NCBI GenBank assembly: GCA_000434475.1
Contig: FR879621.1
Coordinates: 22,369 to 57,387 of the forward strand
Origin: Dialister sp. CAG:486
Lineage (GTDB): Bacteria > Bacillota > Negativicutes > Veillonellales > Dialisteraceae
Direction of reading: 5' to 3'
DNA length: 35,019 nt
The notes under the pieces were generated by a model. The model did not search any database and had not been told where the DNA came from. It saw only the letters and a program-made list of their open reading frames with translations. Positions 25,800 through 33,996 of the stretch are shown in pieces. The stretch's first letter is position 1. The number at the start of each line of letters is the position of its first letter. Position numbers and translations under genes: made by a program.

Positions 25800-26852
25800 T
25801 CAGCGTTTCCTCACATATCTTTTTATAAAAAACTGTTTCATCGCACATTCTGCTTCAGACTTTTTCACCTGGCCGTCTGCGCGAAGCCAGCGGGAGAAGC
25901 AGCCACCGCCGCATAGAGGAAAGTAGGAGCAGTCGCGGCACTCCGCCATGGACCGCTCGACAAAAGCGGCGACGGTTCTCACTCTTTCAGGATCACGCCC
26001 TTCGTGGACATTGCCCAGAAGATAGCGCTCTCTTCCCATCAGCGAGGAGCAGGCATAGATATTTCCATGCACATCGACGAAAGCCGCTTCACCGTGCATG
26101 GCATAGCACTGAGGGAAATCGTAATCTTTGGTTTTTTCGAGACGAGCGACTCGATCCTCCTGCGTGAAGTGGATATGCCGTCCCGTCATCTGTTCCAAAA
26201 GGTCCATGCGCGCCGCAGTCTTTTCGAGCGCTTTTGTCATCGCCTCTGCAGAAGGCGCATGAAGAGCAGCACCGCGCCCCTGCTCACGCAAGATATCAAA
26301 GCCGACCTGGTGAACATTTCCATAGAAATGCGCCATGTCCGCAATGCTGGGAAGATCGTCCGTCATATCCTCTGTCACGACGCAGGTGATGCCCGTACCG
26401 ATACCGGCAGACGCCAGATTCTTAAAGCCTTCCGACGCAGCCTGAAAGGACGAGCCGCCGTCTTTTCTCCGGCGCGTGCGGTCCATGAGATCCTTGCGTC
26501 CGTCGCAGGAAATGCCGATCCCCACTCCATGCCGGTAGAGCCATGTACCTATATCCTTGGTGAGGAGTGAACCATTCGTCTGTATCTGCATCTGCGCATC
26601 ATAGTGATTTCTCTCGGCGATTTCTACTAGTTTCCGAATGAGAGGAAATCTAAGCAGCGGCTCCCCGCCGGAAAACTGCAGGAGAAAGCGATTTCCTCCC
26701 CTTCCGGCAAGGTGCAATGCCGCAATGGCCGTCTCCTCCTTCATATCCACCTGATCCGCGTCTGCTGCATAACAATACCGGCAGGCAAAGTTGCAGCGGC
26801 CGGTCAGCGTGAGGACCAGCATACGGATCGGCGAAAGGTCAGTCGTCATCAT
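25800..26852 (-). CDS. Radical SAM / SPASM-domain protein
   Basis: The 350-residue protein has the radical SAM triad Cys20/Cys24/Cys27 (RCNFACRYCYA), a SAM-binding FSGGEPLL (60–67), and a complete C-terminal SPASM pattern. That pattern is Cys249-x13-Gly263-x4-Cys268, then Cys305-x2-Cys308-x5-Cys314-x3-Cys318, then Cys336. It should therefore bind one catalytic and two auxiliary 4Fe-4S clusters, as in anSME- and PqqE-like enzymes. Relatives modify peptides or proteins, and a SPASM subgroup acts on tetrapyrroles (NirJ, AhbC, AhbD). The substrate here is unknown. Its start overlaps the CobN-like gene by 14 bp, with GGGGA as ribosome binding site, so it is co-translated with the chelatase. I find no candidate precursor peptide beside it. 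Confidence 0.9.
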   Translation of the reverse strand: MMTTDLSPIRMLVLTLTGRCNFACRYCYAADADQVDMKEETAIAALHLAGRGGNRFLLQFSGGEPLLRFPLIRKLVEIAERNHYDAQMQIQTNGSLLTKDIGTWLYRHGVGIGISCDGRKDLMDRTRRRKDGGSSFQAASEGFKNLASAGIGTGITCVVTEDMTDDLPSIADMAHFYGNVHQVGFDILREQGRGAALHAPSAEAMTKALEKTAARMDLLEQMTGRHIHFTQEDRVARLEKTKDYDFPQCYAMHGEAAFVDVHGNIYACSSLMGRERYLLGNVHEGRDPERVRTVAAFVERSMAECRDCSYFPLCGGGCFSRWLRADGQVKKSEAECAMKQFFIKRYVRKR

Positions 26853-29800
26853 CTTCGAGTTCCCCTTCGACAGAGAGGTAAAGCTCCTGCAACTCCTCTT
26901 TCATCTCATCGCTCGCATGCCACATGTCACGCTGGTTCGCCTCAAGAAGAGTCTCTGCCATGCTCTGGAGCGCCCATGGATTGACCTTCTTCATCCATTT
27001 TTGCATCGCCGGATCCAAAGCATATTTCTGGGCATACTGTTCATACATCCAGTCATCCATGACACCGCTTGTCGCATCCCACTGGAAGGAAATCGAGAGA
27101 CGGTTTGCAAGATCGGTCGCCCCTTTGTAGCCGTGTTTCATGAGCCCTTCGATGTACTTTGGATTCATAGATTCTGCACGGAAGACACGTTTCATTTCTT
27201 CCTGTACCGTCTTTACGCCGACGGAAGAACGATTCGTACTGTCCCCCACGTAGGAAACAGGTGCTTTCCCGCCAAGGCTCTTGACTGCCGCGATCATCCC
27301 GCCATGGAACGCATTGTAATCATCAGATGAGAGGATATTGCTCTCATGGTTTTCCTCATTCTTTACCGTAAGATCGAGAGAAGCCAGGCGCTTTTGGAAC
27401 AGCTCCGGATGGAATACGCCGCGTTTTCCGCCGCCAAAGACATGCCCGCCCCAGCGGACATAAACATTTGCCAGATCCTCTTCCGTCTGCCAGTTCTTCG
27501 CATCAAGCACAGTATTTACACCTGCACCATAGGTACCGGGCGCATCTCCGAAAATGCGGAAAGCGGCATTTCTCCATGCCTCATCGCCATCGACTCCGGC
27601 ATCCTCCATGGATCTGGCATCTTCTCTCACATGCTTGCGGATAAAATTATCCTCTTCAGATTCATCCAGTGAGGCTGCGAGAAGTACCGCCTTATCCATC
27701 AGTTCAGCAAGCTGCGGAAGTGTATCGCGGAAAAGTCCGGAGATACGTCCCGTCACATCGATGCGCGGCCGTTTGAGTTCGGTAAGGGGGATCACCTCAA
27801 GCCCTGTCACACGAAGGCTTCCCTTCTGCCAAACGGGCCGGACGCCCAGAAGGTAGAGGAATTCAGCGATATCCTGCCCCGAGGAGCGCATATTCGGTCC
27901 GGACCACAGTACCATACCGATATTTTCAGGATACTTACCCTGATCAGCGATGAATTTTTCTATCATGCGATCGCCCAGCTTCACCCCGAGCTGCCATCCT
28001 GCCGGGGATGGCATGGTACGGGGATCAGTACCATAGAAATTGCGCCCCGATGGAAGGAGCGAAACGCCGCCGGCATTCGGTGAGCCAGAAGGCCCCGGCT
28101 CCACATAGCGGCCTGCCAGTGCATCCATCGTATGCGTGAGCTCCTCCTTCGCTCCCTGAATACGCGGTACCATCTCCTCTTTCACAAACAGGAGGAGTTT
28201 CTTCAGCGTCGCCCTCCATGCATCACCGCCTTGAGCCTCCTGAAGCGCCATAGCAGAAGTGATTGCTTCTGCCGTAAAGCTGCCAGAAGCCAGCGTTTCG
28301 ATGACCGTCTTCGCTTCCTTTCGGATTTTATCCATCAGCTGACCGCCGGTGATGCCTTGCGCTTCCACCATGTCTCCCGCATGCTGCTGGATATCATCTA
28401 ATGTAACGCCGTATTTTTCTGCAAACAAATCATAAATAGAAGGCATATCTCCATTCGAAAGACGCAGCATCTGGAGAATGCCATCTACAAGAAGAGTGCC
28501 AGTCAGCGGCTGCCCCAGGATATGCAGTCCCACGTGAACTTCGCTGTCTTTCAGCTCTTCGATATAGTCATGAAGCGAAGCGACATAGTCCGCAAATGGC
28601 TTTTTTTCATGATAGGGAATCTCTTCATCCAGTTTGGCTTTCACTGCCAGTTTACGAATAGGCTCCTCCATGGCAGAAACGTCGCTCCCATTTCCCTTGA
28701 GAGCAGCATACTCATCGATCGTTTTCTCAAGCTCGGCGATTTCATCATAGGCACCTGCATCGGCGACCGGTGCCGGCATGTAACTCACAAGGCAGGCAGA
28801 AGCACGCCGTTTGGCGATCATGCCTTCGCCAGTGATCGTCATATGGTATGGGTAGATATTCGGGATGTCCCCGAGCGCAATGTCCGGATAGCTTTCTTCA
28901 TCAAGTCCGACACCTTTCCCCGGAAGCCACTCAAGATTTCCATGCGTCCCCATATGAATGACAGCATCCGCTTTCCACACGTGACGCAGCCAGTAGTAGA
29001 AAGCGAGATACTGATGCGTCGGCGGGATCTTCGGGTCGTGATACGCCTTCGAAGGATCCATCCCATACTGACGCGATGGCTGTACTGTAAGGAAAAGATG
29101 TCCATCCATCGTACCCGGGACGAGAATATCGCCTTTTTCCGAAATCATGACATCGCCCGGTGCTTCTCCCCAGGTATCCACCATGGATGCCTTCGCTTCT
29201 TTTCCCAGACGGCGGAAGAAATCCAGATATTCGCGGCAGGAAAGCTTCTGGCAGGACTCCGCCTGCTCTTCGGTCATCATGGAAATGTCATTCGTCGCAT
29301 GAGATGTCATGAGCCGGATGAAATCATCCGATGTTTCCGGGATGAAATCCATCTGATAGCCCGCTTTCTTCATTTCCTTCATGAGACGGATGGTACTCTC
29401 CATCGTATCCAGACCGGAAGCACTCCCGATATTCGAATTCTTCGCCGGATAATTATGGAAAATGATAGCAATTTTTTTATTTTCATTCTTCATCTGATGA
29501 AGGCTCGCCCATTTCCCTGCCTTTTTGACCATCTGCGTCACGCGCTCAGGAATCGGCACATAGGAGACACTGCCATCGACATCTTTTTTTCGACCTGCAA
29601 TCGGCAGACCGGCAATCGCGCCATCCAGTTCAGGAAGCGCGACCGCGATAGATGTTTCCACCGCATTCATGCCCTCCAGATTCTTGCGCCAATCAGACTC
29701 CGATGTAAGAAGCGTGTAGGCAGAAAGGATAGGCACGCCAAGCTTCTTCAAGACGGGAAGGCTCGTCTTTCCTGCGCCAAGCATAGAAAATTTCATCGTG

Positions 29801-30552
29801 GACACCAGCGCATCGATGACAGGCTGTCCGTCCTTCATGAAATAAGTTTCCAGCACCTCCGATAAAGATGGCATACCTGCCGATTCATCGATGAATCCAT
29901 TCGCAAAGACAGGGAGCACCGCATAGCCTTCTTTTTCCGCTTCCTCCAGAAAGGCCTTCACATACGCGGTATCATCCCAGATCCACTCATCTCGGTAAAA
30001 AAGCAGCCCCAGCACCGGCCGATCTCCATAGGGATGCGCTGCCTCGAAATCCGAGAGCGTCTTCTGAAAACGACTCTCTGCGCCCGGATCATAGATCCCT
30101 GCCCAACTGTACTTCTCCGGCGGTGCAGCTTTTTCTGCCTTATTATCAAAGAGTCCATTTGCATACAGCCACAGATTTTTGAAATTGCTGAGACCGCCAT
30201 ACAAGCAGTACTTGCGGAATGTCTCAAGCACATCGCCATCTATAGAAGCACTATGCTCTGCCATATCCCCATCAATGGCATCAACAAAGTAAGCGATGTG
30301 ATTCTGATCCAGAAAATTTTTACAGTCTTTCCAAAAGGAAGACTTCAGTGCATTCTTCATCAAGTGGATCATGACCAGAGAGGCGCCGGAAACTTTACGC
30401 TCCCAGTTCCTGCTCCAGTCACTCGTGCGTTCCACGCGCACAGAAATAGACAGGTCAGAGATCAGCCTCTTCTCCTGAAGCGCCTCACAGGCTTTCTTCA
30501 TGGAGGCATACCGCCTGTCATGGTTCGTCATATATAGAATTTTTGGTTCCAT
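26839..30552 (-). CDS. cobN: CobN / Mg-chelatase H-type large chelatase subunit
   Basis: This 1,237-residue protein belongs to the CobN/BchH family, the porphyrin- or corrin-binding large subunit of ATP-dependent metal chelatases. Diagnostic segments include IIFHNYPAKNSNIGSASGLD, VIHMGTHGNLEWLPGKGVGL (about 530–549) and NIYPYHMTITGEGMIAKRR. Later ones are GRNFYGTDPRTMPSPAGW, PRIDVTGRISGLFRDTLPQL and YVGDSTNRSSVGVKTVQEEM. Length is typical. It heads an operon with a radical SAM/SPASM protein and ChlI/ChlD-like subunits. In the aerobic pathway CobN works with CobS/CobT; here ChlI/ChlD-like partners take that place. Cobaltochelatase activity is the default inference. Nickel or magnesium, or a non-corrin substrate, cannot be excluded. 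Confidence 0.93.
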   Translation of the reverse strand: MEPKILYMTNHDRRYASMKKACEALQEKRLISDLSISVRVERTSDWSRNWERKVSGASLVMIHLMKNALKSSFWKDCKNFLDQNHIAYFVDAIDGDMAEHSASIDGDVLETFRKYCLYGGLSNFKNLWLYANGLFDNKAEKAAPPEKYSWAGIYDPGAESRFQKTLSDFEAAHPYGDRPVLGLLFYRDEWIWDDTAYVKAFLEEAEKEGYAVLPVFANGFIDESAGMPSLSEVLETYFMKDGQPVIDALVSTMKFSMLGAGKTSLPVLKKLGVPILSAYTLLTSESDWRKNLEGMNAVETSIAVALPELDGAIAGLPIAGRKKDVDGSVSYVPIPERVTQMVKKAGKWASLHQMKNENKKIAIIFHNYPAKNSNIGSASGLDTMESTIRLMKEMKKAGYQMDFIPETSDDFIRLMTSHATNDISMMTEEQAESCQKLSCREYLDFFRRLGKEAKASMVDTWGEAPGDVMISEKGDILVPGTMDGHLFLTVQPSRQYGMDPSKAYHDPKIPPTHQYLAFYYWLRHVWKADAVIHMGTHGNLEWLPGKGVGLDEESYPDIALGDIPNIYPYHMTITGEGMIAKRRASACLVSYMPAPVADAGAYDEIAELEKTIDEYAALKGNGSDVSAMEEPIRKLAVKAKLDEEIPYHEKKPFADYVASLHDYIEELKDSEVHVGLHILGQPLTGTLLVDGILQMLRLSNGDMPSIYDLFAEKYGVTLDDIQQHAGDMVEAQGITGGQLMDKIRKEAKTVIETLASGSFTAEAITSAMALQEAQGGDAWRATLKKLLLFVKEEMVPRIQGAKEELTHTMDALAGRYVEPGPSGSPNAGGVSLLPSGRNFYGTDPRTMPSPAGWQLGVKLGDRMIEKFIADQGKYPENIGMVLWSGPNMRSSGQDIAEFLYLLGVRPVWQKGSLRVTGLEVIPLTELKRPRIDVTGRISGLFRDTLPQLAELMDKAVLLAASLDESEEDNFIRKHVREDARSMEDAGVDGDEAWRNAAFRIFGDAPGTYGAGVNTVLDAKNWQTEEDLANVYVRWGGHVFGGGKRGVFHPELFQKRLASLDLTVKNEENHESNILSSDDYNAFHGGMIAAVKSLGGKAPVSYVGDSTNRSSVGVKTVQEEMKRVFRAESMNPKYIEGLMKHGYKGATDLANRLSISFQWDATSGVMDDWMYEQYAQKYALDPAMQKWMKKVNPWALQSMAETLLEANQRDMWHASDEMKEELQELYLSVEGELEDDDD

Positions 30553-30618
30553 AGCTCGCCTTTCTCACGGTCTGTTCTAAAAATACGTATGGAAACTTTT
30601 AGCTCCCCTAAGAAATCA

Positions 30619-30659
30619 AATGACTCTCTTCATAGAAAACTATGGTTTACTTAGTCATT
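30619..30659 (-). repeat. Nested inverted repeat at the cobN transcription start region
   Basis: The arms AATGACT (30619–30625) and AGTCATT (30653–30659) enclose a second pair, CATAG (30631–30635) and CTATG (30640–30644), around AAAA. One arm overlaps the putative −10 of cobN. It may be a regulator site or a leader hairpin. Confidence 0.5.
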
Positions 30660-30685
30660 ATACTACACATCTGCATATTTTTAAA
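30657..30685 (-). promoter_or_regulatory. Probable promoter of the cobN operon
   Basis: On the minus strand TTTAAA (30680–30685), a 17-nt spacer and a consensus TATAAT (30657–30662) lie about 105 nt before the cobN start. The leader between them and the gene shows no B12 box that I can recognise. Confidence 0.6.
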
Positions 30686-30731
30686 TCATTTTGATGACAA
30701 TTATAATCGAAATTTTAACTTACTTAAATAA

Positions 30732-30767
30732 AAGCGAGGCGGCCATTCAAAAATGGTTGCCTCGCTT
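30732..30767 (-). terminator. Rho-independent terminator after the lipoprotein gene
   Basis: The arms AAGCGAGGC and GCCTCGCTT, continued by CCATT/AATGG across a 2-nt internal loop, form a long hairpin. On the minus strand it is followed by TTTATTT. It lies about 85 bp beyond the lipoprotein stop and upstream of the cobN promoter, so the two units are separate. Confidence 0.85.
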
Positions 30768-30851
30768 CGTTATACTGTCATAATGAAATTTCTAAACTAA
30801 GAAATGCTGTATCTCCTTGATGATCACTTGCTGAGTGAACCACTGCCATCA

Positions 30852-31880
30852 TCAGCCCTTAAAATTCTTTGCATCCATGATCGTGATCCCGGTATTTACA
30901 TCTCTTTCAGAGACCGCCTTCCCATCAGCAAGTGCAGCAGCCGCCTTCACTGCTTCATACCCCATCTTCTCCGGATTCTGTGCGATGGTAGCAAAGTGAT
31001 AGCTGCCATCTTTTAAGGCTGCCACAGCCGGTTCTGAAAGGTCAAAGCCCATGACAGCTAGATCCTTGCGACCTTCCTTCATGACTGCAGCAATGGTCGC
31101 CTTCGTAGAGCTGTTGTTGCAGGCAATGATCCCCTTCACACTTTTATCCTGAAGGGTCTTTTCCACCAGTTCACCCGCCGTCTGCTCATCTCCATAATTG
31201 ATCAGATATGCTTTGGAAATTTTCCATTTTTTCGGCGCCACATTGTACCAGTTGGCAATAGTAGAATCCAGACGTTCCGAGATCGTGCGGCTTGCGAGGT
31301 TGCTGACATGCATGACGACGGTGATTTCCTCGTCTTCCGATACGCCGCTTTCCTTCAGCAACTCCACCATCTTCTTCGCCACTTCTGCACCAGCTGCCAG
31401 ATTATTTGTCATGTAGGACGCATCATAGTCTTCCGTATTCATCATCGTATCAACAAGGACGACCGGCAGCTTATCCGCACGAAGATTCTTCGTAGTCTCG
31501 GTCAGACGCATGCTGTCAGCCGCACCGAGAATGATGGAGTCTGCCTTCTTCGCCTGCGCGTCGATCAGCATAGCGCGCTGCAGCTCCCAATTGCCATCCT
31601 TGTTGACGCCGCCTACATAGACATTGACCCCATTCTCCTCCCCTGCTTTTTTCATGCCTGCAATCACTTTTTTCCAATAGTTGCCATTCATGGCTTTCAC
31701 GACAGCATAGACATTCTTCTGTCCGCTTTTCACAGTGGTGACTGCTTTGAAATCCTGTTTCGCAGGTGCTTCAGCGACCTTCTGCGTCACCGTTCCCTGC
31801 GGTTCGGCCTGACTGCCACACCCAGCGACCCCACCTGCCAAAATACATGCAGAAATAAGAAGTGCCCACATTTTTTTCAT
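30852..31880 (-). CDS. Orphan RbsB-type substrate-binding lipoprotein
   Basis: This 342-residue lipoprotein has a signal peptide with lipobox LAGGVAGC (Cys21), a short Gln/Ala/Lys-rich linker, and a periplasmic-binding-protein type-1 fold of the RbsB/Peripla_BP_4 class. Segments such as YWKKVIAGMKKAGEENGV, DSIILGAADSMRL and GIIACNNSSTKATIAAVM are typical. Such proteins usually bind sugars or autoinducers for an ABC importer, but no permease or ATPase gene is adjacent. Its neighbours are all corrinoid or tetrapyrrole genes. A role in sensing or scavenging a related ligand is possible but speculative. The leader has a promoter, a hairpin covering the ribosome binding site and a short ORF overlapping the start. 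Confidence 0.88.
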   Translation of the reverse strand: MKKMWALLISACILAGGVAGCGSQAEPQGTVTQKVAEAPAKQDFKAVTTVKSGQKNVYAVVKAMNGNYWKKVIAGMKKAGEENGVNVYVGGVNKDGNWELQRAMLIDAQAKKADSIILGAADSMRLTETTKNLRADKLPVVLVDTMMNTEDYDASYMTNNLAAGAEVAKKMVELLKESGVSEDEEITVVMHVSNLASRTISERLDSTIANWYNVAPKKWKISKAYLINYGDEQTAGELVEKTLQDKSVKGIIACNNSSTKATIAAVMKEGRKDLAVMGFDLSEPAVAALKDGSYHFATIAQNPEKMGYEAVKAAAALADGKAVSERDVNTGITIMDAKNFKG

Positions 31881-31969
31881 ATCGATTGCTCCTTTTCCAC
31901 AGAAGTATCATCGTGGAAAAGAAATCTAACATATCCTTCACAGGCGGCCACCATGATCGCTTCCATCAT
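31877..31969 (-). CDS. Candidate leader peptide overlapping the lipoprotein start
   Basis: This 30-codon ORF begins MMEAIMVAACEG… and ends …EKEQSI, with its TGA overlapping the lipoprotein ATG as ATGA. The first two ATGs have no ribosome binding site, but the third (31954) has TGGAAG about 5 nt upstream. Translation through it would unfold the hairpin at 31889–31924 that hides the lipoprotein Shine-Dalgarno, so coupling is plausible. It could be chance. Confidence 0.3.
   Translation of the reverse strand: MMEAIMVAACEGYVRFLFHDDTSVEKEQSI
31889..31924 (-). promoter_or_regulatory. Hairpin sequestering the lipoprotein Shine-Dalgarno
   Basis: In the minus-strand RNA, TTTCTTTTCCAC pairs with GTGGAAAAGGAG over 12 bp (nine Watson-Crick pairs next to the loop, then U·G, U-A, U·G) around a 12-nt loop. 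The 3' arm contains the entire AAGGAG, 10 nt before the ATG, so translation should be limited unless the hairpin is opened. Confidence 0.65.
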
Positions 31970-31987
31970 TAAATTATAGTTTTATTT

Positions 31988-32016
31988 ATTTTAAATGGTA
32001 TAGTATGAATTTTCAA
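31988..32016 (-). promoter_or_regulatory. Probable promoter of the lipoprotein gene
   Basis: On the minus strand TTGAAA (32011–32016), a 17-nt spacer and TAAAAT (31988–31993) would start transcription about 100 nt before the lipoprotein ATG, just ahead of the candidate leader ORF. Confidence 0.55.
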
Positions 32017-32051
32017 CTTGAAAAAATCAAGAGCTGATTAAGACGCAAAAC

Positions 32052-32077
32052 GCTGCATGAGCATCAGTTCATACAGC
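32052..32077 (-). terminator. Possible terminator after the phosphatase gene
   Basis: In minus-strand RNA GCTGTATGA pairs with TCATGCAGC (one U·G) around an 8-nt loop, followed by GTTTTGCG. The T-run is short. A T7 stretch closer to the stop (around 32110–32120) has only a weak stem. The exact site is uncertain. Confidence 0.4.
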
Positions 32078-32138
32078 ATTTACAAGTATAAAATTGTAAA
32101 AATCAATACATCAAAAAAACAAAGCTTTCAAAAGACTT

Positions 32139-32789
32139 TTATTTAGGCAGATGCGATGTCGCAGTATCTGCCAGATGTGCGATCTGATTCAAAGAAAAAA
32201 GCATATTCATATCATTCATGTTGTTTTCCCCGACAAAATGGCGGATCTCCGTGATGCTGGCATTGGATAGACCCATATTCCATGAACGTGCCAGCGGAAT
32301 GTCGATCATCGCACAGATGATCGTGCGAAGGGCTGCACCATGACTGACGATAGCATAGCTTTTATGATCCCCACGGGATAGAAGCTCCTTCATGAATGTC
32401 ATTGTACGTACCTGGCAGTCGAGGAAAGACTCTCCATGAGGAAGCCGCAGCTGGTCAGGATGGTGATACATCTCACTGATCATGCCGGGCCAGAGCTGAT
32501 CGATCTCACTGAAGGTCTTCCCCTCCCAGTCACCGAAACAGAGCTCCTGCAGCGCAGGCACAATTTCAAGCTCCATGCCATGTGACTTGGCGATGCCTTC
32601 CGCCGTAATACGTGCCCGCTGTAAGGGGCTCGTGATCACGCCGTCAAGAGGGATATCCTTGAAATAGGACGCCACTTTCTCCGCCTGCGCCATCCCCATA
32701 TCGGAGAGCGCAACGTCCGTCGAACCCTGATAACGCCCTGATTTATTCCATTCTGTCTCTCCATGGCGGATAAGATATAGTGTAATCAT
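32139..32789 (-). CDS. Histidine phosphatase, probable alpha-ribazole phosphatase
   Basis: This 216-residue protein of the histidine phosphatase superfamily starts MITLYLIRHGETEWN. It has the phospho-acceptor His9 in RHG, Glu82 (ELCFGDWEG) and the second His150 in VSHGAALRT, so the active site is complete. Next to cobS, pduX-like and cobD-like genes it is best read as the CobC-type phosphatase that removes the 5'-phosphate from alpha-ribazole-phosphate or adenosylcobalamin-phosphate. Phosphoglycerate mutase-like activity cannot be excluded from sequence alone. The ATG at 32789 has AAGGAG upstream. A longer frame from 32942 would overlap the cobD-like gene and was rejected. The gap from cobD is 46 bp. 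Confidence 0.85.
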   Translation of the reverse strand: MITLYLIRHGETEWNKSGRYQGSTDVALSDMGMAQAEKVASYFKDIPLDGVITSPLQRARITAEGIAKSHGMELEIVPALQELCFGDWEGKTFSEIDQLWPGMISEMYHHPDQLRLPHGESFLDCQVRTMTFMKELLSRGDHKSYAIVSHGAALRTIICAMIDIPLARSWNMGLSNASITEIRHFVGENNMNDMNMLFSLNQIAHLADTATSHLPK

Positions 32790-32835
32790 AGCTGTAATCT
32801 CCTTGTCTGATCTCTGAGAACGTCTGTCCCCCAGA

Positions 32836-33915
32836 TCAATCTTTTTCCACGGCGCGCAGTGCCTCCATGAGAATCCGATTTTCTTCTTCTGTCCGCACCG
32901 CGACACGGAAGTAAGTCTCATCGAGTCCTTCATAATTTCCACACTGCCGAATCAATATATGATACGGCATCAGTACCTCCTGCAGCTCCTCCGCCGTCTG
33001 ATATCTTCCTATGAGCCGGCAGAGAATGAAATTCACAGAGCCGGGCAGCACCTTGAGGAAATCAAGAGCATCAAGTGCAGCCGAAAGTTTTTCTCTTTCC
33101 GCTTGACAGTACACCCTGCTATTCCTGATATAATCTATGTCTTGCGCTGCTGCCGTCATGTAGGACTGCGCAAGGCCATTCACATTCCACGGAATCAGCG
33201 TATCCTGCAATCTCTCCGCCAGCGTGGGGTGAAGATAAGCAGCACCTATGCGAAGTCCCGGCACTGCATAGAATTTTGTGAGAGACATCACGACCGCTCC
33301 GCAGGTTTCATTCACAAGAACGTGCCGATAGGATACATCATCCCCCACAAAATCAATGAAGGATTCATCAATGATGAGGAAGCTCTCTTTTTTCTTTGCC
33401 AAACGGAGAACGGCCTCGAAGTCCGATGGAGAAAGCATCTGTCCGTCGGGATTATTGGGATGGCCGAGATAGATCAAAGAATGCCGGAGGAGTTTCTTCT
33501 CGATCTCCTCTAAAGGAAGTGCAAATCCCTGATCCGCCTTGAGAAAAAAGCTGTCCACCGGGCAGCCTGCCGCCTCCGCAGAAAGGCGGTACTCCGAAAA
33601 GGATGGTGCCGGAACGATCACTTTCTTCGGATGAAGAAGCTCGAGGAGTTTGTACATGAGCTCGGTCGCACCATTTCCGAGTGTCATCGACTCTTCCGGG
33701 ATCCCATAACGGATGGAAAGGCTTTTCTTCAGCGCACGACACTCCACATCCGGATAGCGGAGAGTCTCTTTTTCCCAGTGCGCAAGCAGTGCAGCTCTTC
33801 CCTCGGGAGACAGGCCGAGCGGATTGATATTGATACTGAAATCGAAGACTTTGTCCTGCTCCTCTTCGGAGAGTCCAAAGACATCGCCCCCATGGCGGGA
33901 TGATTTGATAGACAT
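32836..33915 (-). CDS. cobD: CobD/CobC-like PLP enzyme, probable threonine-phosphate decarboxylase
   Basis: This 359-residue protein of PLP fold type I resembles L-threonine-O-3-phosphate decarboxylase. It has an N-terminal HGGDVFGLSE (8–17), FDFSININPLG (25–35), LGNGATELMYKL, HPNNPDG (152–158), an IIDESFIDF aspartate segment and the PLP lysine Lys214 in SLTKFYAVPGLRIG. It would make (R)-1-amino-2-propanol phosphate, the linker between corrin ring and nucleotide loop. The upstream pduX-like gene would supply threonine phosphate. Histidinol-phosphate aminotransferase is the nearest alternative, but HGGD and the context favour CobD. AAGGA precedes the ATG. A terminator separates it from pduX, so it may also have its own weak promoter. 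Confidence 0.9.
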   Translation of the reverse strand: MSIKSSRHGGDVFGLSEEEQDKVFDFSININPLGLSPEGRAALLAHWEKETLRYPDVECRALKKSLSIRYGIPEESMTLGNGATELMYKLLELLHPKKVIVPAPSFSEYRLSAEAAGCPVDSFFLKADQGFALPLEEIEKKLLRHSLIYLGHPNNPDGQMLSPSDFEAVLRLAKKKESFLIIDESFIDFVGDDVSYRHVLVNETCGAVVMSLTKFYAVPGLRIGAAYLHPTLAERLQDTLIPWNVNGLAQSYMTAAAQDIDYIRNSRVYCQAEREKLSAALDALDFLKVLPGSVNFILCRLIGRYQTAEELQEVLMPYHILIRQCGNYEGLDETYFRVAVRTEEENRILMEALRAVEKD

Positions 33916-33996
33916 AGTGAAAGTCCTTTTTCAATGGATTTTTTAAAGCACGGATTGCATCGTTATGCGATCTCATCTGCGTTTTCTTAAATACAC

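Noticed and set aside
28522..29865. 447-codon plus-strand ORF inside cobN, and similar long plus-strand ORFs (e.g. 17959–19173, 24404–25618, 22744–23751)
   Set aside because: These are antisense to genes with clear family motifs. Their products are Arg/His/Ile-rich with no recognisable domain, typical of shadow frames.
30553..30851. Possible cobalamin riboswitch in the cobN leader
   Set aside because: No B12-box-like sequence was seen on the minus strand. The region is explained by a promoter, a nested inverted repeat and the lipoprotein terminator.
32790..32942. N-terminal extension of the histidine phosphatase from 32942
   Set aside because: The extra 51 residues are an out-of-frame shadow of the cobD-like gene. 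ATG 32789 has a good ribosome binding site and starts right at the family's N-terminal strand.
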